Assembly (NCBI GenBank): GCA_037447605.1
Contig: CM074804.1
Coordinates: forward strand, 539,827-603,826
Source: Zygnema circumcarinatum
Taxonomy: Eukaryota > Streptophyta > Zygnematophyceae > Zygnematales > Zygnemataceae
DNA length: 64,000 nt
Direction: 5' to 3'
This document shows, in pieces, positions 11,277 to 23,378 of the stretch (position 1 is its first letter; the number at the start of each line of letters is the position of its first letter). The notes below the pieces were generated by a model. The model worked only from the letters and a program-made list of their open reading frames with translations. It was not told the DNA's origin and made no database searches. Position numbers and translations under genes: made by a program.

Positions 11277-13973
11277 TCAAAGGGTTTGTGCCACAGTGTT
11301 GAGCTTGTCAGCGAAGGCGAGCTGAGTTCGAGTGAGGTTTGCGAGGTAAAGGACCAGAAGAAGGTCCTGCAGATGCCAAGTAAACCCAGAGAACTTAGGC
11401 TAGTGAGGGAGGGAACGGGGCACGGGGAGGGGGCGGCGGGAGAGGAGAGGAGGGAGGAGGGAGGAGAAGGGAGGGGGGGGGGAGAGGGGGGGAAGAGTGG
11501 GGAGGGTGGGGGGGAGAGGGGTGGGGGGGGGGGGTGACGGGAAGGGCAGGGCCTCACCAACTCCTAAGGAACTTCATCATTTTAAAACATACAGTCTGAA
11601 TCCATCAGCTAAGGGAGAGGCACGTACCTGTACACTGTCGTTGAAAAGTTTGTCAAAAGAGTCGTTGTTTATTTGTGGGATTGCTGCCACCGTGTCTGCC
11701 AAGTACCGCCCGATTGTGTTATCCGGTTGTATTCTTCCCTCCTGAACAGAAATACAAGATAAATAATTGATAAGTACACATTGCTGAAAGGAATAAAAGC
11801 AAACTCATCAAGCAGGAAGTCCTCATTGTCATATTATCCCACACGCTGCCTAATCCTTAATATGTATCCAAAGGCTCGTCATTTACTGTTGCCTCCTCGT
11901 TATCGGCCTCGTAAGCCTCTTCACTTTCTGCAAAAGTTCTGCCCTTAATCAAGGTCTGCTACTTTCCGACCTGTTTTCTGCCCTTATCCATTTTTCCCCT
12001 ACCTTCCAAGACTCCAGTTCGCACATAATTCTTCTCCTCTTTGCTTTCCCGCTCTCCTTATTCCCTTCGGTTGCTTTTGTATACCTGTCTTCTCTTGTAT
12101 CTACATAAACCTTGATTTTGCCTGAACACCTCTCTTCTTTGTATCCCATATCCTCCCGCCTGGTATGCATTCCTCCGTCAGCTGCAGCTTCCTATTCCCT
12201 ACCTGACCTGTCAACTCTAACCTCTCATTTCCAATAGCTCCTCCTGCCTTCCTTCAAGCGGTAATTCTGCTGTCATTCTCTGTCTCCCTCTAAATCGTAG
12301 CTGTTCTACCTGACCAACTGCTCACTATTTTCTGCTTCACTAAGCTGCTCTCATCCCTTAACCCCTACACCAGCTCCTTCCCACGTGCATCTCTCGTTCG
12401 CTTTGGCGTATCCTCTGCACTTCACTCTCCTCCTAATTATATCACACCAAGGCTTTCTGCAAACTCACCACCACATCGTCTACATATGTGAACACCGTAT
12501 CCACCATAGTCAATAAGCGGCCTATTGAAGATTCGAGTCCCTCCAAGTCATTTGGCAACTTCTCCACCACAGAACGCTTCAGGTTCTCAACTGCACATCA
12601 ATCAGACCTCTGTTAATTGACAGAAATTCATCTGAAACAAGTCTCTGATATATGTCATGAGACAATGCTAACAATTCAGACGAGACATGGAGACAAAAAC
12701 AGCAGAAAATGGTGAAGAAGGAATCACCTCGAAACACTTGAGCCAACAGAGTTGAACTCTATCAAACTGAAAGTCAGTACATGAAAAACACAATAAGCTT
12801 GATCATCTACAAGTATGAAGAAAAACGCCTGCACAGTTTAAACTTCACAATTGTTGCTTATCCATGATCACAACGTGACAACTCACATCCTATTCGCTCT
12901 GCCTCCACCATCCGCAGATCCAAAGGAATTTCCTGAAACTGCGCTGCCAATTGTCGTTCTCCCAGTGTCAAGGGAGTAGAGATGTATGCTTTGATGGTCG
13001 CCTTGTCGTCTGTAAAACCTGTATCCACCGTCAAATGAACTGGAGTAGCTGTCTCCCTCGCATAGAAATCCTGAATTAGGGCATCACTGCCACTCACTCC
13101 TAAGCCTGTGGAATACCTGCAATGACGAAGCCATACACAGGTCCATAAGGACAAGAATATCAGCCACAATAATTGCAAGCACTTTAAAACTTTACACAGT
13201 CAGAACTCAATGCGTGTGCGAACAATGCTGCTTTTGCAGAAATATTAACTGAACCAAAATAAAAGAAAAACACTTCAATGATACTTTCTAAAAAACTTGT
13301 GATTGCCAGGAGTCTTCATTTATGAAAGGGCAAGGAGATTATCGATAGAAAGGGGCTCAAGAGTATCAAAACAGCGCAATAACCAGTGTGCACACCCTCT
13401 CTCCCACCTACCTCCTGCAATTAAGAACCTATCCCTAACCCCGCCCTCCATTCCACAACCCTAACCAGAAACCAAGAAAAACCTCCCCCCAAGCAGAATT
13501 GTACCCCCTCCCCCAACCCCTCCCCCTTTGCAAACCCTACTTCCCAAACAGTCCTCAAAACCACAACCCCAACAAGAAACACGCTTTCTCTAAACAGAAA
13601 CTCCCCTCCTCCCAGCAAACCCTGCCTCCCCAAACCCCCCTCAACCCAAATCCTAACCATAAAATTCTCCCTACCATCCCACGATGACTTCCTTGGCATT
13701 GACCCGGTGGTGCAGCTCGAGCATGGCGCGGTGGAAGTCAATATCCACCGCCACTTGGTCCGCCGCCTCGCTGTGAGGCACCGCATAGCTTGCGCGAATG
13801 TCCACAGAGCCATCGGGGCCCTGCGCGCCCAGCAGGGTCCCTATGACCCGCGCCTGCCCCTCCGCCCTCCGCACATAGCACTCGCAGATGCTCGCCAGCA
13901 CCGCCGGTTGCACGCGTGCCCCGGACACGCCGCCGGGGCCTGAACCCACGTGCAGAGCCGCAGCCTCCGCCAT
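11277..13973 (-). CDS. TIF3F1: Translation initiation factor eIF3 subunit f
   Basis: Minus-strand exons are 13973-13675, 13116-12887, 12590-12469, 11741-11628 and 11366-11277, giving 284 residues with every phase matched. The N-terminal MPN domain begins at about residue 18 and reads CECYVRRAEGQARVIGTLLG, SVDIRASYAVPH, VAVDIDFHRAMLELH and VNAKEVIVGWYSTG; the C-terminal half reads RIGFENLKRSVVEKLPNDLE, IQPDNTIGRYLADTVAAI and ends in RTQLAFADKLNTVAQTL. This order and length fit plant eIF3f (about 290 residues). The subunit belongs to the eIF3 octamer core and lacks the full zinc-binding JAMM motif, as family members do. It is head to head with HEN1; the two ATGs are only about 316 nt apart. Intron 4 (11742-12468) is T/C-rich and shows nothing recognisable. 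Confidence 0.95.
11400..11540. repeat. G-rich low complexity in eIF3f intron
   Basis: A GGGAGG/GGGGG run inside the last eIF3f intron; it creates long spurious open frames on both strands. Confidence 0.75.
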
Positions 13974-14289
13974 GGCTGGGGGTGAGAGAGCGTGAGAGGG
14001 AGAGACGGAGAGAGGAAGACGGAGAGAGGGAGAGGCGGAGAGAGAGCTGAAGAGGCTGACCCTCTGGGTTCATGGAGGGAGGCGGTACCGTATCGTATCG
14101 GTCTGGATCAGTGCATCATATCGGAATACTATTATTATATTTTTGTCGCATCGAGAATCAAATACCGGAATGTATCGTACCGGGATAATATCGTATATTG
14201 GAATGTGTATTGGTAGAGTGTATTTTTCCCCCACCCCCTGTGAGAGCGAGAGTGAGGCTGCGAGTGTTGCAAGAGGCGAGGCGGAGGCC

Positions 14290-17200
14290 ATGGCGGAGGA
14301 GGAGGAGGAGAAGGTGAAGGAGGCGGAGGCGGCCCTGCAGCGCGTGGCTGCCGCTCTGCCCGGCCTGCTTTCGGCCGAGGTTAGCCATCTCATGGCATAG
14401 GCCTTGCAGGGGATTTTATGGCATCCTCTTGAAATGAGCAGCTCGGTTGCATGCAATGCGACTGGGCACGAGTCTACAGCTGACATTTCTTTCTCTCTTT
14501 ATCTCTACCTCTCTCTCCCTCTCTCTGGTATCTTTCCCTTGATTTACCACGATTCCGTGTAGCCATCTCAGCATATAGGTGTTTGAATACTGTAACTTCA
14601 GCTTGTTGAGAAGTCCATGTTGAAACTTCCAATAAGTTATCTGATGTGCATTTGTTAGTGAATAATTCCGTCCCATTTCTGTGTTGAAGAAATTCAATAG
14701 AACTCGTACTTCTTAAGAAGGTCAAGTTGACAAGCACAAGATATCATAGGATGGTATACCTTTCCGGAGCCTGAAGTTGCCACAATTGTTCAAGTTACTT
14801 TCAAAAGTATGTGCCAACCTCAAGCCCTGAAGACCTTACTGAGAGGCGGGGCTGGTCTCATTTGCAGGCAGCTGCAAAATTCCTCCCCATACGCGAGCAC
14901 ATAGAGGCTTCTTTTGCAGCTGGTCATCCACTGCCACGGGTTCCATTGGGCGCTATTGCTGCTTTAGATAAGCGTTTGACGGAAGCCTGCAAAGAAATGC
15001 TGCCTGCCTGTGATTTCGACCCCACTCTCAAGCTTGCATGCCTTCAACAAGCGGCACCTCTATGCGACAGTTCTGTGTCCATGTTGGAAACGGGGCATGG
15101 ATTATGGCTGCAGCGCAGTGAGCCGTTTTCTTCGGAGGTGAAGATGGCAGTGCTGCAGCAAACAGGGGATGGAAGTCAGCTTGTGAAGAAGGAACAGAAA
15201 TTTAAAGCAGTTTTCGTTCCATGTTCTGGAGAAAGGAAACCAGAGGAGCTAACGATTACTGTTGGGGAAGAAGAATATTTTATGGCTGCCATTTCCAAGG
15301 AGCTTGGCACCACTGATGCGGGATCTCTTCTTCTTTCCAGGTAGATATTGTGTTGTTATTTGTATGAATACTTCGGTATCAAGGAATGATGAACTGGACT
15401 GCGTAGCCATTTGTTTCCGCGGTTGAGAACTGTGAGGAGCAGGAGGGGCTGCTGGCCAGATCTTGCCAAGTGCACCTGGTTGAAACTTCCTTAAACAACA
15501 AATAACTGCCTGACCTCTGTTTTTATCTTGATTGTCTAACCACTGTGATATCCAAGCTTTCAGACCCCATAAGGTAAACGGAGCAACGTGATGTTGGAAT
15601 GTAGAAGTGAGGCTTCTGGACTGCAGTGAAACTGCAACTTCACATTCTTTAAGTATTTCCCTCTCTCATTATCGACGGAGCTTCGGTTTGTGCCTCACGT
15701 GGTGCAGTGCAGACTGCTCAGCGGAGCACATTCTAAGCATCGCTTTTACTTTCGGATACCGAATTTGCTGCCTCCGATTATTGCTCTCCCAGCATCCTCC
15801 GACAATCTGGTCAAAAGCGGACATCAAAGTCGGGAGCAGCCAAAAAATGAGTGCGCAAGCTGGCTAACCGGTCAACGCATTTACGGCGATGCCATTTTTG
15901 CAGCTGTTGGATCATCCCACAGTCCAGTGCCAGCTGGCTGTCGGTTTCTTTCGGCAAACGTAACTCTTGATGAGTTCTACAGGTGAGCCCTACGCTGCAG
16001 GATGAACTGAACATTTCCATGCTTTACTCCTCCCCAAACCTCTCCCTGCCCTACCTCCCACTCTTCCCTTATGCTTATGTTCTCCTAATTGAAGGACACA
16101 TTCGAGTCAGGTCACACCTTCTTTCTATATTCCGTCGTTAGACTTGCACATTTTTGCACATCCTTCTTTATCATGCAAAGGCAGCTTGCACCTTGCTATT
16201 TGCAAATTTGGGGCATGCAGGATGGTTCAAGCGCGACAACCCGAGGGAGCTTATCAGCTCAACTGCAATGCACCTCTTGCTGCTCGCCTTGCTGCAGGAT
16301 CATATAATGCGGCTGTCTGGCAAGGTCCACCTCCAAAGGCTCTTTTAGAGCAGTTATGGGTTCAGCGCCGGCAGGAGCTGATGGGAAGTCCAAGTCCTGT
16401 GTATACATTGTCAACAGTAGGGAAGGAAAAACACCCCACAGATTTTTCTTGCCACCTCACTATGCCTACACCCTGGCTGGAGAATGAGCCCATTCGAATA
16501 TTTGAGTCAGGCACTTGCAGATCACGCAAAGATGCAGAAAATAGAACTGCCTTTCAGGCCCTTCTCCTCTTTCAGGAGTTTCACAATAGAAAGGCTTCAC
16601 TACTGCTGCCTTGGCTGGGATGCTCCAGGAAGGAGAGAGATGAGTTTGGGGTAAAAGATGGCAGGGGGGGAAAGAGAAGCGGCATTGGATGTGTATGTGT
16701 GAGAGGTGAAGTTCGAACCCTCGTAGAAAGTCCTGATGGCGAAGGCCCACCTCCTCCCGGATCAATAGTAACCATTGATTACAAAATGCATTGGATAGTT
16801 CCTGAGTCACAGTTTCCCCTTTCAGAACCCTGCTCAACTGGACGACACAAGTCAGTGGCAAGGGAAGGAGAGAAAGCAGTGGATCGGATTGGAAGTAATG
16901 GGTTGGTAGGATGTTCGGAAACAGACTATGCAAAGGATGAGTTGAAGGTGCTGGTAGAGGAGAAGAAGCAGTTTGAATTTGAGTTGGGCAGCGGAAGTGT
17001 TGTTGAGGCCCTCGACTCGTGTGTTGGAAACTTGCGGGAGGGCCAAGTGGCAGCATTTCAGATGGAGCTTCCCCATTCGTGGGTATTTGATGTTGTGAGC
17101 TCGCAATCCGGTTTGAACAGTGAGTGCATTCCCTACTCGTTATTTTCTCTTTTTCTTCTTTTTTTTGGGGGGGAGGGGGGGGGAAGGGAAGCAATGGAGT

Positions 17201-18685
17201 ATCCAGATTGGAAGTAGCGCTTTGGTTTGTTTGTGGGGAATGGTGACTTGCTCTATCTCAAAGAGGAAGGAGTTTTGATTTAGCAGCATAAAGGCTTTCC
17301 CTTCATTGGATTGTACACGGAGACGTCATACCTGTACAGCATGTGGATGCGATGTGGTGCAGGTGATGCATCATGGGAGCTGGTTGAGTGTGAAGTGAAG
17401 CTGCTCCGTTTTGACATCCCTCTTGAAGAACGAACCGAAAAAGCTTTTTTCAGTCCTCCACTTTCCAAACAACGCTTGTCATTTGCGCTTAGTATCATAA
17501 ATCGACTGGGCATGAAGTCCCTGGTGAAGCCCCCCCACTTTGCCTGGCAATACTCTGATCAACTATTATTTAATCATAGCATCTTAATTGTCCCTTTTCC
17601 CTGCCAGCTTCAACTGATGTCTGATTACGGATTTTATGTTTTTTAGGTTGACCTTGGGTGCGGAGGAGGTGCACTCCTTAAGCAGCTTGCAGAGGGATGT
17701 GCTGTGGAGGAGTTTGTGGGAGTAGATATATCATCCAAGGCACTTGCCGCTGCTGCTAAAGTGAGCCCGAGTTCTGTCTGCCCTCCCATCTCTCAGCGAT
17801 TTCTAATACAAAATCTCGTCATACTCAAAAACTGTGATGCCATTGTGCGCTGCCTTTCGCCTTCCGCTGAAAGTCTCACCGTGGTGCGCTCTGCAGATGC
17901 TTGATAGGTCCTTGGGGAAAAGTTCAGATGAAGTGAATCTTGAAAGCAAAGCTTACCGGCCAAAGTCAGTGGTGCTCTACGAAGGCTCCATCACGGAATT
18001 TGACTCACGAATTCAGGGCTTCGATCTCGCGACTTGCATCGAGGTACTTTATCTTCACATCCTTGTTCAGAACCCAGTACTCTCGGCAAGCCTTCTGCCC
18101 TCCCTCACTACTCCTTCCTATGTGTCGAATTCCCTGAATCAAATCTCTATATAGAATTTGGGAATCTGAGTTGCAGCTATGCCTATTGCCATGATGCAGG
18201 TTGTGGAACATCTGGATCCTCAGCCCCTCCGTATTGTTGGGGATACTATTTTAGGTGCTCTCCAGCCGAAAGCCCTTCTGGTATCGACCCCCAACATAGA
18301 ATACAACGTCCTTCTAAAGGCAGCAAAGAACAGTTCTGCAGCCAAGGGCGGAGCTGGCACTTCTCAAGCCATTTCACTTCGCAATGAGGACCACCGTTTT
18401 GAGTGGACAAGATGCGAATTTCAGGAGTGGGCCGACGCTCTTTCCGACAGACATGGATATGATGTGGAGTATAGCGGAGTGGGAAGAAGAGGAGAGAGAG
18501 AAGAGGAGGGAGAGGACCCTGGTTATGCCACACAGATCGCTTTATTCACAAAAAGGGAGGGTGAGCCTCTCTCTCCTTCTCGAAAGGAGGGGAATAATAG
18601 ACAGGTTGAACCCTATACGGTTGTGTGGAGTTGGACAAGGCAGGGAGAAAGCTTGAGTCGGATAATTTTGGAGGAGGGACAGTGA
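14290..18685 (+). CDS. HEN1: Small-RNA 2'-O-methyltransferase HEN1
   Basis: Exons are 14290-14379, 14868-15340, 15713-15982, 16221-17119, 17363-17523, 17647-17760, 17897-18043 and 18200-18685, giving 879 residues in one frame. HEN1 methylates the 3'-terminal ribose of plant miRNA and siRNA duplexes and so protects them from uridylation. Domain order: La-like region (about 31-190), a variable stretch ending VTLDEFYR, second dsRBD (about 335-405, FESGTCRSRKDAENRTAF), FKBP-like domain (about 450-575, PGSIVTIDYKMHW) and methyltransferase (about 605-815). The SAM loop VDLGCGGG is at 632. Metal ligands E718, E721, H722 (CIEVVEHL) and H783 (EDHRFEWTR) are all present. The N-terminal dsRBD1 of Arabidopsis HEN1 is absent: residue 1 starts just before the La-like region, and only about 316 nt separate this ATG from eIF3f. 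The tail after ALFTKREG is longer than usual and unconserved. Confidence 0.93.
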
Positions 18686-19133
18686 AGAGGAGCAACGACC
18701 AATCAAGTCACAGATGGATAGAAACAAAAGGATTATTCTGTCTCAAATAGCCAGACCCACCTTCTCGAAAAGCTTAGCTCATGGATGAAGGCCGGAGAGG
18801 AAAAAGGAAAAATGTCAACAGACTGAACACTTGTGATATTGCGGCACGTGGGTACAATTGCACCATGTGAATAGATAATAATTGCCTACCTCTTGATTGC
18901 AACTCAAAATGTACATGACAGATGGCCACGTTTCATTGGACAGATCAGTTGTGCTTCATTGCAACCACTTTTCCAAAAGCGCGTGAAAACATGCTGTGGT
19001 TTACAACATCCTCAATCCAGAAACCTCCTCAAACTATTTCTCACTGTCTCCTGATGACAGACGGCGCAATCAAGTCCTTTTCCCATTTATTCATACAATA
19101 AAATAGTCGAAACGGTAGTCAAACAAAACATAT
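18686..19133. other. Intergenic region between convergent genes
   Basis: AT-rich sequence between the HEN1 stop and the C45 hydrolase stop. It presumably holds both 3' untranslated regions; nothing else was seen. Confidence 0.6.
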
Positions 19134-22100
19134 TTAGGGTTTTGGAGAGCAGAGAGGCAGCACCAAAATTTCTCGTTTTTCTTGGGGCTGCCCACCGTAG
19201 ATGGACACTTGGCGGGAATCCAAATCGAAAAGAGCCGTGCAGAGAGTGTACAGCTGGGGCCCTGCCAAAGCCAGAGCCAGGCCCTTCTTATATTTCTAAG
19301 CTATTAACGAGAAATTATCCTCATAAGGAATAGGAGAAGCAAAATCTTATCAACAATTGGCACATTCAGAAAGAAAGGACTCACCATTTTCCTCGTAGAC
19401 GTTGCCTGTCATGAAAATTGGAAACTCGGGAATTGCGGCGTCTCCCAAAACCTGTAGGATGGTGGTCTAACCCTTGAATGAGTCTCTCCCTCTCCGTGCA
19501 GGACAGTCGAGGAGAGCGAGAGTAACAAGCGCAGCAGAGACGACATTCAGCGCTGGACAGAGGGAGGGAACGAAGAGGTACAAGCGTAGGAGAGAAAGGA
19601 GGGACAGGAGAGAGAGGACTATCAGAGCAGGACAGTGGGAGGTGAGGAGACAAATAAGCGCAGGAGAGAGGAGTGGGGGCAACCTTTGTCAGTCTTAAAG
19701 TCTTTTGCAAAGCTTGACGAGGATTTTTAGTAAGTGGTACACACCTTTAGGACAGCATCCGCGTTCTCTGGAGGCCATAGTTCACTTGCGCGCTTTTTCC
19801 GTTGCACTGAACTCTCATTCCCTTTCTGGCAAATGTAGCACTCGATTCATGTCATCAACATTTGACCTAGCAGAGATCGCTCTCCCCACGGGGTCCTCAC
19901 AATATGAAGTGTTCAAAACACAGCACTCAAGCTTTGAAAGCTGAAGATCATGGCAAAGCCAATTCTAGTGCGTTACGACATGATGTGAGGTAATGTGCGG
20001 TGAGATAAAACACCTTAAGGTAAACATGGGTATAAGAAAGGAGGGGCACCTGCGGTAGGCCAAGGCGGAGATACATGTTAGCATGGAAGTACGGCTGCTC
20101 TCCAATTTCTAGCACGGAAAAGCGACCTTTTGAGGCCGTCTCTACAGTCACGATTCTCCTCGATGTAAAGTCCATGAGATTGTAATTGTGTCCCGTCGAA
20201 AGTCCACTGACTTGCACCCTCTGCGCTACAATATTGACGAATCAAAGAGAGGCGACTGTTGTACAGCAGGCGGAAGAGAGGGGTAATAATAACGAAAACG
20301 CAAGCACAAGTCAAAGTCAAAGCGTGCAGTCATTTGCTGGATTCCCACCTTCAAGGCATCATCCATATCTGTTGCCTCTAAAAGATCTCGCGAGACAAAG
20401 TTTCGTCCAATTCCACCCTTCACCGCCTCCTCAGCTGCAGGCGCTACAGCATTCAGTGTGAACCCCTGCTAAGCGCCATTTCCAAACACATCATGAGAAA
20501 GCCGGCTGAAAAAAAAAGTCAAAGTGGACAGGATTGACCTGTGCAATTTCTGAGAAACAGAATCAAAAGCAGCTAACTCCTTTCAACACACGTCTGGACC
20601 ATCAAGATAAAGCAATTCATACTGACAATGCCATTGCTGTTGAATCCAAATGCACAACTCGGTAACTCCCCCGCATAAGTGTAGGCAGTGAAAGAAACCC
20701 CTGAAGGGAGGGATGCTTCGACCAGGTATCTGGAAAGTCCCCAGCATCCATACAACAATGGCATGCACTCTCAAGACAGTGTAACTAGAGCTTCTGCTGA
20801 TACGGAAACCATGTCAGGAGTTCGCTTAAGCCAGTACTCTGACTCTCAAAGGCAAATTTCTTGATAAGAAAATTGTGAAACTGCTCTTACATGTGGCCAT
20901 TCACTGCCCCATCCGCGTCTTCATTATGCCCAACAAGGGCCAGACCTGGGTAGGGACAACAAAGCATTACGTCCGAGCACTGGTCTGCTTGCATCACTGT
21001 TTCACGATCCTCCGTCCGTGGGAGAAAAGGAGCAATTTCCTTTCGGAGATTGAGAAGGAGCAGCTGCAGAGATGAATGGGAACAGAAACAAGAGCAGATG
21101 GGGAGGACAGTTGAAGTAAAGTTGAAGAGAAGAGTAAGGTCCTCATTTCTTTTCCTTACAGTGGTTTGGCGTCAGCTTAATCGTATCCATTCATTGTCTT
21201 AATATAACTCTTGCTCCATCGCCATATTGTTGGTCAAAAAGTCGTTTTTTCTGACTTATTGCATTCACTGGCTGTCAGAATTTTCTTCTTTACGATGCAC
21301 TACAGTGATTATGTGATTCCAGATGTCCAAGGAAATGATTATCTATTCTGTAGAATGACAATTCATGACTTTAAAATGTTTAAAGAATTTGAGCAGCCTT
21401 TAAGACCTTGAATGTTTGAAGTCCCAGGCTTAAAATAGGCCTTGAAAACATTTAAAAGCTTTAAACGTTCGAAAGCTTCAAGCTTTCATCAAAGACTTCA
21501 AGACCGTAAGAACCTCCAAAACCTCCTCTTTTACATCTTTCTGAGCCTTCAAAGTGCAGTATGAGAGCAATGCTTATTCACATTTCCATTTATTCTCTTT
21601 TCGTTTAAGACATTTTAAGCCATTAGAGTGCGTGTAAGAGAAGCAGCACCTGAATGAAGGGAACGCCGCTGCCATCCGCAGTTCCCTGCAGCTCCTCCCA
21701 ATAGTGCGGATAGGCATTCCTGCCGCCCCCTGAGCGCCCTTCCCTCACCAACTGTCTTCCTGCAGAAGAGCCCTTCCTCTATCAGGAAGGCCTACCCTAC
21801 CCTAAAATCCAAACCCTAAAACGCCGAACATGCTATCCATCGCCCCTCACATCAAATAGGCCCCTCTACTACAGAACACTAAAATTTAACAAGCCACGCT
21901 ACCCTTGGACAACTTACAAAACCTAAAAAAATTGTAAGCCGAAAGCACTCTCAAACCCTAAGGACGGGCTATCCTGCTGCAACATCACTCACAGCACTCT
22001 CTCAGTCCCTTCTCTCCCACCCCTCTCCCTCCCTCCCCCACTCCCTCTCCCCCCCTCCCTCCATCCCTCCCTCCTGAAGCTTCCACGAACCTGTTGGTGG

Positions 22101-22308
22101 CGGAGAGCGCGTCTACGAGGGCCCTGCCGGCGGGACACGTGTCATAAAACGGCAGAAGGGAGGTCTGCAGCGTGCGGTCCTTTGAGAGACGCGCGGCGAT
22201 GAGGGGCGAGAAGGCGCGGCCCACGGCGGCCCCCTGCTCGTACGGGGATCCCTGCACGGCCACACGTGGGATGGCAGCGCCCCCGGGGAGGGCTGGCAGG
22301 GCCGCCAT
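19134..22308 (-). CDS. C45-type Ntn hydrolase / acyl-CoA:6-APA acyltransferase-like protein
   Basis: Minus-strand exons are 22308-22091, 21755-21650, 21063-20891, 20729-20627, 20465-20349, 20220-20050, 19825-19745, 19451-19385 and 19261-19134, giving 387 residues with all phases matched. The order of conserved blocks is that of the isopenicillin N acyltransferase-like (peptidase C45) family: IPRVAVQGSPYEQGAAVGRA, YWEELQGTADGSGVPF, the autocleavage site DQCSDVML with nucleophile C137, VGHNEDADGAVNGHMY-like, FTAYTYAGELPSCAFGFNSN, GIGRNFVSRDLLEATDMDDA, TSRRIVTVE, YFHANMY, and TLCTALFDLDSR near the end. Members self-cleave before the cysteine and then hydrolyse or transfer an acyl or beta-alanyl group; the Drosophila relative Tan is one example. 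No transit peptide is obvious, so a cytosolic location is likely. The plant substrate is unknown, so function is limited to the fold and chemistry. Confidence 0.88.
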
Positions 22309-22450
22309 GGCTGCGGGCAGGGCGAGTTCGAGAGGTGGGGGTGAGCAGGAGTGCCTTGGACTGTGACGTCAGTAACGTCACAAAAGTTGTGAAAGAGGGA
22401 GAGAGAGGGAAATGAAGGCCCGGGCCGTGGGTGGGCCACGGGCAGCTCTC

Positions 22451-22799
22451 AAATGTTTTCGGCTGCCGTGTGCGCGACGCAAGCGTCCGCGATTGCGCGA
22501 GCGTCGTCCGGGCAGCTCAAGTTTGACCGCGAGCTGACCGGAGAAAAAGGGTGTGATCCAAACCGGCAGGTCGTGCGCCTACCTCATCTCCACTGTGGAT
22601 CGGGATGTACGGATATACAGGTGGCGCCACCACCGTGAAGGAATGCTTGCGTAAGGTACGCGTGACGTGACGCGATGTGATGTGACGAAGGGGGGCTGCT
22701 CCTGGCAGTACTCTCAGCGGGGGAGGACCAGAAAGAATTTCAGCTGCCCAGCCGACGCTCTCGCCCAATCGCGGACGGACACGGCAGCCGAAAACATTT
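22451..22799. repeat. Foldback (inverted) repeat of about 65-nt arms
   Basis: The left arm at about 22451-22522 and the reverse complement of about 22736-22799 share AAATGTTTTCGGCTGCCGTG, then CGTCCGCGATTG, GCGAG, GCGTCG and GGGCAGCT in the same order. The left arm has an extra segment of about 14 nt. The loop is about 215 nt and has no coding signal. It could be a small foldback or MITE-like element; no target duplication was identified. Confidence 0.6.
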
Positions 22800-22930
22800 T
22801 CGGGCCATGGGTTGGACGGGCCATGGGTTGGACCAACCATTGGAGTGGTTGCGATTTGCAAACCATTGACGCCCGATCCAACCAACCATTGGGTCCAATG
22901 GTTGCAGTCATTAACAATGGTTGGAACAGT
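22795..22930. repeat. CAATGGTTG-family dispersed repeat, copy 1
   Basis: Repeated CAATGGTTG, CAACCATTG and GGGTTGG words in both orientations. A 30-nt stretch at 22895-22924 matches 54231-54260 at 27 of 30 positions, so these are copies of one family. Confidence 0.6.
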
Positions 22931-23378
22931 TAATAGATTCACAACCTGGTTCTAACATGTTTGTTGGAATTCTTATGCAAGCTGCGACAATAAAAACTCG
23001 GACCCGGTAAAACAAAACGATAACATTTATAATTTAAACACTCGCCAGAAAGTGGGCCAAAATTGGAGAGAAATAGTTTCGCTCCCTGTTGAATAGTGAT
23101 GCGAGCTTGCATCTCAGTCATCAATTTTGTACTCTTTGCAAGTTCGCTGTTGAATTGTTGTCAATTTGTACATTGGAAATATCATTTTCTTCCCTGTACA
23201 TGTCCTCCTCCTCTTGCTGTTACAGTGCGTCAGACCGATCGATCTCTACATGTTGTTTTTTAACGAGAACAAAATGATGGTCCTTCGCATTTGTTCCTCC
23301 CTTTTCTGAAAAGGGGATCAAGCCTTCTGTGGCTGTTTGTGTGGAAACCCTAAAAACTCTTCCTAAGCGCAGGCATCA

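Larger units (their letters stand above)
22309..23378. other. Intergenic region with foldback and dispersed repeats
   Basis: No gene was supported. It holds the C45 gene promoter with paired TGACG sites near 22366-22381, a foldback repeat (22451-22799), a CAATGGTTG-rich patch (22795-22930) and AT-rich sequence up to the fibrillin stop. Confidence 0.6.

Noticed and set aside
16466-17194. Minus-strand frame of 242 codons
   Set aside because: Shadow of the large HEN1 exon.
22517-22942. Minus-strand frame of 141 codons
   Set aside because: Spans the foldback and CAATGGTTG repeats; no protein signature.
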